Assembly (NCBI RefSeq): GCF_000002595.2
Contig: NC_057020.1
Span: forward strand, 1,902,567 to 1,966,566
Length of the DNA: 64,000 bases
Source of the DNA: Chlamydomonas reinhardtii
Lineage: Eukaryota; Chlorophyta; Chlorophyceae; Chlamydomonadales; Chlamydomonadaceae
Direction of reading: 5' to 3'
Both the position numbers and the translations under genes were made by a program. This document shows, one piece after another, positions 44,401 through 56,558 of the stretch. Positions within the stretch are counted from its first letter, which is position 1. Each line of letters starts with the position of its first letter. The notes beneath the pieces were generated by a model. The model was not told the DNA's origin, searched no databases, and was given only the letters and a program-made list of their open reading frames with translations.

Positions 44401-47400
44401 GGTATGCATTTGCGGTAAGAGGTTTCACTAGTGCCGTGACTAGCGCGGCGTAAAGTCCAGCGAGTTGGGGCCTGGGCACCAAGCGGCTCGCTCGTCAAAA
44501 CTTGCCCGCGTCACCTGAATCGCGCGCTGTTGACGAGCATATATATAGCTTCGAAGGTAGTCCTTAGTGCGGTAGCGCATTTTCGACCTGCCGTACCTGA
44601 TTCCTGAAGCACTCCATCCACAGGGCCGCTGCTCTGGACTCCTGCCCGGAGGCCCTCACGTCATCAGTCCCCTACCTGGCGGCTTGCCTGGCGGCCGTGC
44701 CATAAGCAGCAGCGCCGCCATTGCAGCCGCCGGCGCCGTCGGCAGCCTGTTGTATCCAAATTGCAGCGCTGGCGATCTTACAGGCCCTGCCGGCGCAGGC
44801 GCAAGCCTCGGTGGAGGCCACGGCGCGGCGGCGCGGGTAGTGCCAAGCTTTGGCCGCACCAGTGGCGACCCCTGGACGTTCGCGCCCGCTGGGCAATCGG
44901 GCCGTGGGCGCCTGGGCGCGCTTGTTGCGCTCAGCTCGCTGGGCCTGCCAGGGGAAGATGACTGCGCGACGTTTGAGCCCCTGGGTCTGGATGAAGTGGA
45001 GCCGCCACTGCAGCCGCTGTCGCCCGTGCAGGCAAGCAGCAACAGCACACACCCAGCCCCCGAGACCAGCCCTCCGGCCGGGCCAGCGCCGCCAGCGCCA
45101 GGCGCCGCCGCGGCCGCTAGGTCTCCGGGCGCATCGGACTCGTTTGGTTTCGGCGGCAGCGGCGGCGGCGGCGGGGCTGCCAGCGGGCTGCAGTCCCTGC
45201 GCAAAATGGTTTCATTCACTGCCTTTCCGGCCCCGGGCCTGGGCGAGGGCCTCTCCCGCCACGAGCCTGTTGCGGGCAACAGCGGCGCAGCCACAGCAGT
45301 CATTGGTTCGTTCGGGGCGGCGCGGTCGCCTGGGTTGCCGGCGGGTGCTGACGGCGGGCTCCCGGCGGGCGGCGCCGACCAGCACGTGGCGGTCTTTGAT
45401 GTGGCAAGCTTGATGGCGGGCGCGGACGAGGCGGAAGCGGCTGCGGGTGCAGCGGGCGGGCGCGCGTCGTTCCTGGACCCCTCCAAGCCGGCGGTGCGGC
45501 GCCTGCTGCCGCCGCTATGGCACGCCAGCCAAGCCGCCGCCTGCGAGCCGCCGTTGCGCACCGTCAGCGGCGGGCTTGGCCTCAGTAACTGCAGCAGCGG
45601 CGTGGTAGGGGCAACTGGTGCCGGGGGCGGCGGCGGCACTGCGGGCAACAGCCGCACCAACAGTCGTGCAGCCAGCCTGAACAGCCCCGGCCCTGACGGC
45701 GGCGGCGTCAACAAGGCAGCTGTCGACATGCGTACGCTGCTACTCGGGCTCTCGGCAGCTTCCCCTAGCTCCACAAGCTATTGCGGTGACGCTGACATCT
45801 CGGAAGCGGCCCTGGCGCTGGGGCTCCTGCTGCAGTCGGCGCCTGCTGCTGCTGGCTCCGCGTTCGGCGGCTTGGAATTGGCGGCTGCAGCCGGCGCCGC
45901 GGTGCAGACAACAAGCGCTGCTGGCGGCGCCGCCGCGGCGCGCGCGCCCTCCGGCCCAGCGGTCATGGTGGGCACCGGCGGCTTGTTCAACAGCAGCTCC
46001 AAGCGGTCGTTGCCGCCCATGGACAACTCGCGCCTCGCCAGCACGACAGGCCTGACAACCGGCGGCGGGGACTTCGCGAATGCGGCGGCTGTGGAGCCAG
46101 CAGCAGGAGGTGCCAGCCTGTTGAGCCGACTGGCTGCGCTGTCAGGGCCGGGGGCGGCGGGCGAGGCAGGTGCGGGTAGCGCAAGTGGCGGCGGCGGCGG
46201 CAGCGGCTGGAGCGGAGGCTGCTGTGCCCTGTACCGGGCAGCTACAGAAGGGCTGGAATACGTGCAGGACTCGACGGCTGGTCGCGATCGTGCCAGCAGT
46301 GGCAGCAGCAGCTGTGGCGCTGTAGGCGCTGCTGGCAGCTATGGTGCTGCAGGTAGCACAAGTGCCGCCACGAGCGGCGGCGCGGCGGCGGTGGCTGGTG
46401 CCAACGGTTGCGAAGGGCAGGCGGCGCAGCAGGACTTGGCCACTGCTTCTACTGGCGACGGACTCCTGCGCCGAAGTGAGATCGCAACGGGCGCTCTTGT
46501 CCCCAGCAGCAGCAGCGGCGGCGGCGGCGCCGGCGGCACCGGCAACCCCGGCGACAGCAGCGCGAGCCAACTTAGGCTGCTGGGTGGATTGGTTGGGATG
46601 CCCGCGGCAGCTAGGATGCTGTCAGGAACTCCAGCCTTCCATACTGCTGCCGGTACGGGCAGCAGCAGCGGCGAGACAGCAGCCGGTGGCGGTGCCGTTC
46701 GTGTGGAGGCCATGCGTGGTCGTAGCTTTGTCATGTCGGCACGCCAGCGTGCCCTGCTGTGCCTTGTTCCGGATGGAGCGGCAGGCGGCACCGCCGCCGA
46801 TGGCGGCGACGACAACGACAATGAAGACGAGGAGGAGGGCCCGCAGCGAAACCAGCAGCTGGCCCACCAGCATCGCCTGACGCAGGCACAGCTGCCGCTG
46901 CGCGATGGGCTTTTTCGCAGCAGCACGCAGGTGACATCATCAAACGCGCCGGCTGAGGGCCCGCGCTTCGCACAGCGGCCGCCATCCACTGGCGTGCTGG
47001 GTAGGTCGCGGGGCAACGGTCTGTAGCTGTGGAAGGTTGGGCGGATGGTTTGGGGCCGAGGCCGCTGGGGTCTGACTAAGGGGATCAGGGGGGGGGGTGT
47101 ACGGCCCCGTCATGCCGCACGCGCCGCTCTTTTCTGCCTGGCTTGCCATGTCATGGGTATGTACGGACCCAGGAGCAAAGGTGTTGGCTTGGCCCTTTTT
47201 GCTCAGAAAGAGCGTACGGAAAGAGGTACTGCACAGGCCGCGTACGTGTGTTGACCTTCGCTGTATCAATGTTTGTGCAGGTGCAAGCTTGCTGTCGCCT
47301 GTTATTGGGGCGACCGACCGTGCGCGCCAAGTAGCCTGGGGCACGCCCGCTGCCGCCAGCCCCCGCCCAGCGGGCTTTGGTCTGCCGTTGCCGCCGATTC

Positions 47401-47435
47401 AGGACATACGCGCGCGTGCCATGGAGCGGCGGTAA
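38178..47435 (+). CDS. Very large low-complexity protein of unrecognised family
   Basis: Nine exons fit in phase: 38178-38252, 39284-39811, 40107-41619, 41804-42103, 42359-42439, 42509-42591, 44021-44218, 44624-47000, 47281-47435; 1769 residues. I do not recognise a domain. Most of it is Ser/Ala/Gly-rich and probably disordered, with Asp/Glu-rich patches (SSDDDSDGDASD; DDNDNEDEEE). More ordered parts are LVDQALKLPCVGLERLQDP, VPLNAISADRPQKTM, the basic KRRKRRKQSS (nuclear-localisation-like), and HVFGALIITGWRIETLKFDD. It ends IQDIRARAMERR. Exon 1 (MAFKTNKSSLFEAG) is less sure; translation could start at 39287. The acceptor of exon 5 (CTAAG) is poor. The 1.4 kb intron after exon 6 contains another open stretch (43370-43495) that does not fit in phase. 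Confidence 0.62.
38253..39283. other. Intron 1 of the large gene, repeat-like
   Basis: The interval contains GCGGGTTTCGGGA-type strings repeated near 38605 and 38628, and G/C-run-rich stretches at 38560-38640 and 39060-39130 that look like element debris. No coding region is supported. Confidence 0.4.
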
Positions 47436-49560
47436 CGGCATGCGTGTGCTTTTGGCATTACCAGTGAGGGGGTCACTGCCAGTGACCCAATGCATTGCGT
47501 GGTGGCAACGCACATGGCTACGGTGCGCACGTTGACGTCCGTGCCGTGGAAACAGCATAAGTCAGCAGCATCCACAATATAAATGAGGAGATGGGCTGGC
47601 GTCAAGCACGCACGTTGGCATGTTGAATGGTATCATCAACAAGTTATATTGAATTGCATGAGGCACGTATCATACGCAATACCCCTGTGTCTGGATATCA
47701 GCAATGCGGCACATGTGCGTGTAGGGTGCGATTGTAGCAATGTGATCTCGGCATGGTTGTCTGCTTTGCAAGCCCACGGCGTCAAACAGATTGTGTGCAT
47801 GGATGCGCCACACTGCAGCCATACCTGTCACGGCGCAAGGATGACATGGCTTAGAATGGATGCGGATGTGCGTGCGTGAGCTTCACGCAAGATTATTCCA
47901 TGCATAAAATCTTTATGCCCAGCCCCTGCCGGGCAAGCCTCTTTGCCCTCGTGCGGCTGCATTGTGTTGCTTGGCGGTCCGTGTTTCTCGGGGTCCATTC
48001 AGAGACTGAGCGGAAACACTGGCGCCTCATATTCTTACGGATACATGCATTAAGAATTTGCGCGCACAAAAGGCGCCCTAGATGCGTTCTACTGGACGGC
48101 AAGCTGAGATTTATTCTAAGTGATGTACTTGGTGCAGGTAAATGCGGCGACGCGCGCGCGGGTTAGGGCCGTGCGTGGCGGCGGCATGTTTGCGGTAATT
48201 ACGGTACCATGCTATGCGGCATGCGTGTGCGCATACTACAGTTAAGGCCCCCGACTACAGCAACGTTCGGGTTGATGCATGATGGCGTTGGGGACGTGCT
48301 TCATGGAACCTTCACCGCTGGAGGCCAGCATGCCCTGCCGCGAAGGTTTCGCATTTGCTTGTGCAAAGTGCAAAGCAAAAGCAATTCTGCAGTAGGGAGC
48401 TAGCGCCAGTGCACGTACCTCATCTCATCACTGCGCATAATTTATCTTGATTTTTAAGTGATTGTGCGCAGTCCGTGCTGCGGGTTAGCACGGACTGTGC
48501 ACCCCACCCAACCGGCCACGTCCGGATTTGCGGGGATGCCAAAGGCCCCCAACATAGAGGCGTGTGCTTAGTAGGCGCCCGCGTCAAGGTGGCTGGGTTG
48601 ATAACGACCCGGGATCAGCCCTTTTCCTGCCATAAGGCAGCCACCTCCTTGTTAAGTGATTATGCGTGCCCCCAAGGGGGGCTATTGCATGCGCGGTGAT
48701 GCCATACATGTCAGGCGGGGGATGCGCGGTGAGTGCAGAAATGTGTACACGATCACTGTGTGTGACGGTAGTGACGGGTGTGTTAGGAAAGCACTAGGGG
48801 GGTGTGGATTTTTGCTTAGGTGGTGCGATCTACCGTGCATTCCTGTGTGGGTGTGTTTCGAGCGCAGGCGGGCGCCATCATTGTTCGGTGCGGTGGGCTG
48901 TGCCCCACGGGTGTGCCCCAGGACCCGTCTGTCGCATCGGTGGGAATGTCCCGACTATTCATCTTCAGCAGGCCAAGCACCTTCGCTACTACGGACGCAA
49001 GTTGGCACAGGTAGCCCGACGTAACAAGAGGAGATGGTGCGGTCCCGGCAATCCTGGTTGCCAAGGCGCACCCACACGCACCCACGGGGCGCACCACTGC
49101 CTATGTGCAAGATCAGCAGTCGTCTCCGCAGCTCCGCTGCCCCCTCCCTGTGTCATGGACGCATGCCGTCATGGCTATAGACGCCCCCACGGCTCTACAG
49201 CTGTGTGCTTGGCCGCAATCTCTGCGATGGAGTATGGACTAATGGTCAGAGACTCTTGTTCGCCGCCAGGAATGAACAGGGACGTACGTTGGCCAGAACT
49301 AAGGCGCTAGTTGTAGCTGTCATCCCACATGTAACCTCTATTCGCTAATAGTAGCGGGACTTTTGGCCACGAATGCAATCACAGATGATTGTTGTGTGGG
49401 GTTACACGGTGGTGAGCACGACGTGCATTCCTGAGCCTGGGTGTCAAACCGCCCCGCGCCTTGCCAGCAACATGAGCTCGGTTAGGTGCTGCGGGCCGTG
49501 AGCTGGCGGGCCCCTGTGAGAAGGCTTTGTGGCAACCACCCACATCAGGCTCTGCCGGGT
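47436..49560. other. Gene-poor spacer, 47.4-49.6 kb
   Basis: Composition is lower in GC than the genes around it. Short open frames (for example 48804-49310 plus) lack domains and recognisable splice context. I see no gene, RNA or mobile element that I can name. Confidence 0.5.
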
Positions 49561-49563
49561 GTT

Positions 49564-49568
49564 ACAGC
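49564..49568 (-). terminator. Candidate TGTAA signal for the GIY-YIG/NifU gene
   Basis: TTACA on the plus strand, 870 bases beyond the stop codon of the distal last exon. No closer signal was seen on the minus strand, so both alternative ends may share this site. Confidence 0.35.
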
Positions 49569-50437
49569 AAGTACAGCCGGTAATGGGGAGACATTTGTGT
49601 AAGGTAATCCTGTACTTCTACGGTACTTATATATAAACGCCGGCACCACCTCAGTAGGTGTAACTTGGGCGCCATTGCATGTACAGCAACAAGGCACGCT
49701 AAGTGGCACACATGCTTGCCCTTAGTCACATGGCCTCCTTTCGCTCTGCATCGAGCGGCGAACCCGCACATCACGCTGCCGCCTGCTTCCACAGCAGCGG
49801 CCCCAGCAGCCTGGTTGGGTGTCTGTGCCTGGTTGTTCCACTGGGTTGCACACGCACGTGCGCGCTGCACCTGACACATGCACACCCACGATGCAAATCT
49901 CCAAGTGCACTCCAAGCATATACACATCAGCGGGGCTGCGTGTTACGAGGCCGCAACATTCCGTCCCACCTCGAACTCCGTCCCAACTCGGTACTCTTCA
50001 CCTCGGCAGCTCTTGACTATCGCAAGCCCGTCTAGCACTCCCGCCCAGCTCTCGGTTGCTTGTCCGGTGTTTTTGCACAATTCGCGCCCACCGCAACCTA
50101 CCAAGCCTCAAGGTGCCACACCGCAGCCCGCATGTCCACCCACGTCCTCCCACAATGTCCCGGACTGCAGTTGCAACGGCGCACTGCCTGTGATCCAAAG
50201 ACCGAGCACCCCGAATCTCTTCGCGCTCCAGTAGGAAAAAAGAATGCACGTCTGTAAGCTGATGGCGGCCTTTCATACCACACACCAATGTGTACGGCAG
50301 TCGATGCACCAAACCACACGCTACTGCCCCACGCGCCGCATACGCCTGCCGCCACTCAATGCATGTCAGTCATGGGTCCATGCAGTTGCATGCCGTGAAC
50401 GCCGTCGAGACCGCACCGCGCCGCACAACTACGCGCA

Positions 50438-50534
50438 TCAGGCCTCCACCAGCCGCACCTCCCGAAGCTGCTTCTTGAATTTGTCCCGCACCATGTTTTG
50501 AATGCCCTTGCCCACTGGCTTTGGCCCCTTGTAT
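50438..50534 (-). CDS. Alternative last exon of the GIY-YIG/NifU gene
   Basis: This 97-base exon (acceptor CCACGCAG at 50535-50542) can replace 50879-50792. Joined to the exon ending at 51213 it stays in frame, again completes a Lys codon, and gives a 487-residue protein. It encodes YKGPKPVGKGI..., ending KKQLREVRLVEA, clearly related to YVGPPAIGKGI..., ending FKDLKEVRLV, of the proximal exon. Both have stop codons, so use is mutually exclusive. It is either a functional alternative terminus or a decaying ancestral exon. Confidence 0.7.
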
Positions 50535-50791
50535 CTGCGTGGCGGAGAGAGCGGGGCAGGAAGGCGCAGGTCGGCGAGGGGCCAGGCCAGGCTGGCGTGA
50601 TGTACACACCAGCAATCTACCCCAAACTCACACACGTTGCACGCTGCTCAAAGTGAGGTTGAAGGTTTTCTTATCCTTAACCACCAAAGTTGGGTCTGGA
50701 CATCTGATACAAAACACGGTTCGGCGGTTCGCGGCTTTCACCTTCTGTTTGGTTGCGCTGCTGGCGCGGGCTTGCTTTCACCGCCTCCTCA

Positions 50792-53700
50792 TCACACCAG
50801 CCGCACTTCCTTCAGATCCTTAAAGGTGTCCTTCACGGCGCCAGTAATGCCCTTGCCTATGGCGGGCGGACCCACGTACCTAACAAGGCGGCAGCAGGCG
50901 GCATGGGGGCGCGCGGCGAAGGTCCGGGTTATGAAGAGGGGTCAGCGGGTAAAGGTTCAGGTGTGCACTGCCACGCGCTAGGTTAAGAGGCTGCCGAAAA
51001 ACTGAGGAAAGGCTGGGTGGACAGCCACCCTTGGCACGTTTTCGTCGTGAACCCAAACCACTCGCTCGCTAGGGCCCGCGCCCTTAATACCAAAACCCCA
51101 CTTCTCCTCGTCCCAATGCCGCCCCGCCCCACCCCTCCCACACACCTCCGCCTCCACCTTCCCCTCCCACCTCCCTCCCCCCACCTGCCTCCTCTCCCTC
51201 CCTCCCACTCACTTGAGCGTGGCCACGCCCGCCTCCACCGACACCACCTCCACGCTGCCGCCCAGGTTGCTGATGGCGCCGCGCAGCATGTCCAGCTGCC
51301 GGTCCACCGCCTCCGCGGTGGCGGCCGGCTCCTTGGCGTCCAGCTGCAGGATATCGCGGACCTGTGAGTAACAGAGGGTTTGTGTGTGTGTTTGTGTGTG
51401 TTTGTGTGTGTGTGTGTGTGTGTTTGTGTATTTGTGTGTGTGCAGTGGGGAAGGGGGTCGAGTGTATGGAATGTGGGTTAGGAATGGGGTTGGGGTTGTG
51501 AGGTGGGTTGCAAGTGGGTTGGAAGTGGGTTGGAAGTGTGGGGGGTGTGGGTTGGAAGCGGGTGCAAGTCGAAGGGCGTGGCGGGGTGGCGGAGTTGGCA
51601 GCAGGAGTGAGGCGAGGGGGGAAGCGCGAGTGGACGCCGGCGCCGCTGCCTGACCTGGTCTCCAAAGGCGTTGCGGATGGCTCGCTCGATGCCGCCCTTC
51701 ATGGTGGCGCTCTGGCTGGGGCAGCTGCTGCAGGCGCCCTGAGGAGGTAGGGAGGCAGAGAGGCAGGCGGGGAGGGGAGGCACGAGGGGCGGGAGGCAGG
51801 ACCCGGGTCAGGGTGGGGAAGGGGGTGCGCGTGCGGTGTAGGACACGGGCGAGGCGCCCAAACTCGCCATCCCCCGTCAGCACCCCGTGCTTCAGCCGCT
51901 GCCCTGCGCCGGTGCCTGACCCATGTCCACCATCAGTACGCAGCGCCGCCCCAACCCACCCATCACGCCGCCCGCCCCCCCCCCCGCCTAACCAGCCCGC
52001 CAGTCACCCGCACCTGCAGCCTCAGGTACACGACGCCGTTCTCCACCTCCACCACCTCCACATCGCCGCCGTCTGCCTCCAAGTAGGGCCGCACCTGAGG
52101 CCGGCAGCAACGGCGGCGGCAGTAGCAGCGGCAGTTAGGGATGAGGGCACGGCAGGGCAGGGCAGACGCGTTCCGTATGAAAGGCCGGCCGCAGACAATT
52201 ACTCATCGTCAACCCGGTCGCTGCGGCCGTGCCGGCGTTATTCCATGCCAATCCCTGCACCCATGCCCCATCAACCCCCTCGGACCGCCCTTGGTCCCCC
52301 CCTTTCCCAAACATCCTTGCAACCCCCCTACACACCTCCCCTGCTTACCTCGTCCAACGCCGCCGTGACCGCCTCAACCGACAGCTCCCGCCCGCTGCGG
52401 CCGCTGCTGCCCGCCTGCTGCCGCTCCTTGATGAGGTCCCCCTCGTCCATGGTAGCCTCCCGGATGAACGGCGACACCACGCCGTCCGTGCCGGCGGCGC
52501 CACCGCCACTGCTGCTGCTGCTGCTGCTGCCCTCCTGCTGCTGGTCCTGCTGCTGTGCCGCCACCGCCTCCTGCGTCTGCTGGTCGATGACGGCAGACCA
52601 GTCACCGCGGTCCATGGCCTTCATCAGCTTGGCCCTAATAGAAGACGACGGAGGAAGAGACGGAGGAAGGGAAAATAAAGGTTTGGTGGGGTTTGATGGG
52701 GTTGCCAACGATGGGGTACCGTATGTGTTGGCGCTGCGGGCGGGTCAGCGGCCCAGTACACCACAGGCGCAGCGAAAAGGGGCCACACTGCAGATGACCA
52801 GGCAGTGCCCACCCTGACAAGCAACCAAACGCGACCCGGCCGCACACACACACCTGCGCGTGGCGAGGTCTTCCGGCGGCTCCTCGTTGGGCTGCCCGCC
52901 CGGCTTGTCACCTTCCACCATCTTCTCACCCATAGCCTGTACATACATGAAGACGTGCTGTTTCAATGACTGTTGTGTGACTCAGGTAGGTCAGTGCGCC
53001 CTCCACACCTGCTCGCGCCCGCACCCGCCACCGGCAACCAGGGCCGAGTGCACCGCCGCAGCCGCGGTCCCACCATGCCGGCACCGGCGCAACCCGACAT
53101 CCCTCACCAATTGCACTCCACCACCCAACGTGCGCCCCCACGTTTCAGGCACACACAGTAGCATCAATGTCGCGCTGCCCCTGACCCCTGCCTGCCCACC
53201 AGCTTGTCCACTCGTGCCCGTACACCCTCATCCTCAAAACCCACACCCACCTTGCGCATCTTGGTCCGCTTCTCCTCGTACGCGGCGCGCTCCGCCGGCG
53301 ACATGTGGCTCACGTCCAGCGCCGGCCCAGACTCGTCGCCGCTGGCGGCGGAGGTGGCGGCCACGCCCTCCCACAGAGCCCGCTGCTGGGGGTCGGCGTT
53401 GCCGGGCGGCACCTGAGGCAGGGGGGGGGGGGGCGCGCCGCGACCGGGGCCGGGACACACAGCGGCGTGACTGCGTGGAGACACGGTGCCGGCAGCTATG
53501 GAGCTGTCGGTTGCGGTCATCCAAAAGAAGGGCAGTACGACAGACAGTCCAGCACCATGAGCTCAGAACCGGCAGTGCGCCCATGACCCGCCTCCCGCCC
53601 GTCCCCTCCATCGCACCATCTACATGGGTCGGCACCCGCCCCTGGCACCTCCACTCGCCACCCTTCCCTCTGGGCCCAACATCTCCACACGCCACACGCG

Positions 53701-54945
53701 GCACGCACCACTCCGCCCAGCTGCTCCTCCACCCAGCTGGCCACCCCCCGCTCCAGGTTGGCGCGGCTGGCCATGGCCTTGTTGCCGTACACCGTGGCGC
53801 GCACGGCGGCGCAGCGGGCCGGACCCACACGAGCCAGGTGGCCCTGCGCGGTGCGTGCGTGGTGTACGGGAGAGTGCATGGGCGAGGTCCAGTTGGGTTG
53901 GGGGTGGGCACCACGCTGCACACGGCCAGTAAAATGCTGGATTGCTGGCACTCGGCATGCACACCGGTTCCTCGCCACCCCTCCGCCCACTCCCGCCCTG
54001 CCCCGCCCCGCTCCTCCCGCAACTCCCCCACTTGTGATTTCACCACTCCGTCCTCCACGCAAACGGCTACCTCCCGCCCCCCCGCCCGCCCCCGCCCCCG
54101 CAATCCCACCTTGATGGCCAGCACCATGTTGCGGCTGTAGCCCACGTACGCCGCCGCCCCCGCGCTGTCGTACACGCAGTACACGCCCAGCGGCTTCTCG
54201 CCGTCGCGCGTGTCCAGGTAGGCGGGCACCGGCATCACCACGCCGCCCTCGTCCTCGTCCTGAGGGCGTGTGGGCGGGCGTGTTGGGAAGGGGGGCGTGG
54301 GGTATGGGTTTGAGGTGAAGTGGGTGGGCGCATGTGGATATGTGGGTGAGGCCAGGCGCGGATCCGGGTGCCGATTTTGTTGTTGAGATGTTGGACGACT
54401 CCTAGCATGGTTATGAAGTAGCCAGGCGGGATTGTGGGATGTGGGTCTTCGGGGGCGCGCCGGGCGCTGCGGGAAAGTGCTCAACGGAAATCGAGGGCGC
54501 TTCGCCCACGTCACGAGCCCCAAACCGTTCCCACCACCGCCATCTCCGCGGACGGAGTGCCCAACTAATGGCCGACACCATTGCCCCTGCCAACGGCGGC
54601 CCTCAGCCTGCGCACCGCGGCTTCCGCGACAGTTCCGACACCCGCCCATGCAAGGTCGTGCGTATTCCCGCGCGCCTGCAAGCTTACGCCCGCTACCATC
54701 TTACTAACCTTGCGGACTTTGTAAGCATCCTGCTCGTGCTCCTTGTCGGCATCGCCGCTGTACAGATAGTTGTGCAAGCCCTTGTGCCCTTCTGGCACCG
54801 TCTTGTCGTCGATAGGCGCTGGGGGAGCGGCCGTCGCGAGTGCTCGCACCGCCAGGCCCCTAGGTACAAGCACAGGACGCTGAATTGTCGCGTGTGCGGC
54901 CTGCCGGCCCACTTGGGCCGGGCCTGTCTTGTTGCGCAGCAACAT
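50792..54945 (-). CDS. GIY-YIG-like domain fused to NifU-type Fe-S scaffold domains, organelle-targeted
   Basis: Ten exons, 5' to 3': 54945-54709, 54259-54110, 53843-53709, 53412-53251, 52936-52854, 52634-52349, 52094-52014, 51738-51655, 51361-51213, 50879-50792; 484 residues. The first 40 residues (Arg/Ala/Thr-rich, few acids) look like a transit peptide. A GIY-YIG-like module (about 100-172) has GVY (GVYCVYD) and YVG (AYVGYSRN). A Glu/Lys/Gln-rich linker follows. The NifU domain (about 336-406) reads YLEADGGDVEVVEVENGVVY then GACSSCPSQSATMKGGIE, whose CxxC (381, 384) should hold an Fe-S cluster. A second, degenerate NifU-like domain (407-484; LGGSVEVVSVEAGVATL) lacks CxxC, as in plastid NFU proteins. 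Likely role: Fe-S cluster delivery in plastid or mitochondrion; the GIY-YIG part is unexplained. Divergent from the transporter gene. Confidence 0.87.
51384..51443. repeat. (TG)n tract in intron 8 of the GIY-YIG/NifU gene
   Basis: Interrupted TG dinucleotides with TTTG breaks on the plus strand. The gene runs on the minus strand, so the intron carries CA just upstream of the acceptor of exon 9. Confidence 0.85.
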
Positions 54946-55505
54946 CGCGCAAGTTCAGGATTCTGGATAGCAGGCAAGTGAGGCTGGTGGATTATGTGCA
55001 GTGGTATACGTAGAGTCTTCAGCAAGACGCAGATGGCCAATTGTCTGTTGTCCGTGGATTTTAGAAGGGAACTGCCATGATGGCTTGCATTGACAATTTG
55101 CATGCGAATTCCAGATTTTCGTCAAGCGGTGAGCCTATTTCCATGCTCTCTACACACATCAAAAGCATACACTGCAAGCTGGGCCTCAACGCGTTTGAAG
55201 TTTCTTCCATCCACAACAGCCCAGCTGGTCTTCGCTTTCGTGCCAATCGGCATACAAAAGCTCTCGAAGCACATAATGACTTACGTAGATAAACTTGCAT
55301 TATTCGCAGACCGTCTCTCCTTGAGGATCATTTAGGGACTAACGCGCTGGTGTGCAGCATTCAACGCGCAATAGAGAGATAATAAAGATTCTACGGCACC
55401 GCTGCTGGGAAGCGCGGCGAGCGAACCAGGTACTCATCAAGAGCGAAGCTTGCGTTTGGCGGGCTACTTCCCCAGTGGCGTGCCGGTGGCGAGCGCTAGG
55501 CAGTT
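54946..55505. promoter_or_regulatory. Divergent promoter region of the NifU-fusion and transporter genes
   Basis: Only 560 bases separate the two start codons. Composition is more AT-rich than the flanking exons. No convincing TATA box was seen on either strand. Confidence 0.5.
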
Positions 55506-56498
55506 ATGGGGCAGCTGCTGACGGCGGCCAATGTCAAGGCCCTGACATATGGCGCAATGAATGTCGTGTCGGCTTCAGGTAAGGGGGCCCAGTGACGAGC
55601 TTCGGACGGGCGCCAGGGCTAGCACTGCCTGGCCGCCAGCTGTACGGCTGCACCGGCGGAAACTGCGCATTCCGTCGCCCGTCGCCGGCACTCAGCAGCC
55701 AACATCCTGCCAATGCGTCGCGCGCGGAGACAAAAGGATGCCGTCAAGCATGTGGCATTCCAGCGAGCGCAACGCATGTCCGCCACCACCGCGCGGCCCG
55801 CAGCCACAGCCGCCGCCCCATCTCACCTCCACACGCCCGACGCTCCCGCCCCTACCCTGCTGCTGCTGCCGCAGGCATCGTGTTTGCCAACAAGGCCGTG
55901 TTCCAGACGTACGGCTTCCACTTCACGTACGCGCTCACGTGGATCCACACCGTGTTCACACTCGTGGGCATGCGCGTGTTTGCGGCGGGCGGCATGTTCC
56001 AGGTGCGACCGCGTCAGCACCCTCGCCTCCCCTCGGGATTGGCTAGCATACGGCCGTACGACGCTTATGGGTCGGCGGCCGAATTGTTGCGGGGTTTGCC
56101 TTTTGAGGGGGGGCGTGCAGCGAGATGAGCCATTAAGCGGTGCAGTCATCTTGGCGCATCGGGGCGCGTGCACGCCGCGGGAACCGATGCTGGCATGAGC
56201 CTACCGAGGTTTTGTGCCCCCACCATTCGTACCCTTACGGTATCACAACGTGCCGCCGGCGCTGCTGTGGTGCGGCATGCCCGCTGCTGCTGTCCCCATC
56301 CCCCCGCAGGTCAAGTCCATTCCCCAGGCCCGGCTGGTGCCGCTGGCCGCCGCCTACGTGGCCTACATCGTGCTGTGCAACCTCAGCCTCAAAGTCAACA
56401 CCGTGGGCTTCTACCAGGTGCGGCGGCGGCAGCACGGCAGTGGGGGCCAGGATGGGTTACTAGAGCCAAACCCAAAATGAAAGCGTAATGCGATGCGC

Positions 56499-56558
<60 letters not shown>

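Noticed and set aside
48804-49310. 168-codon plus-strand open frame
   Set aside because: Mixed Cys/Arg/His-rich composition, no domain, no neighbouring splice signals; looks like chance in non-coding DNA.
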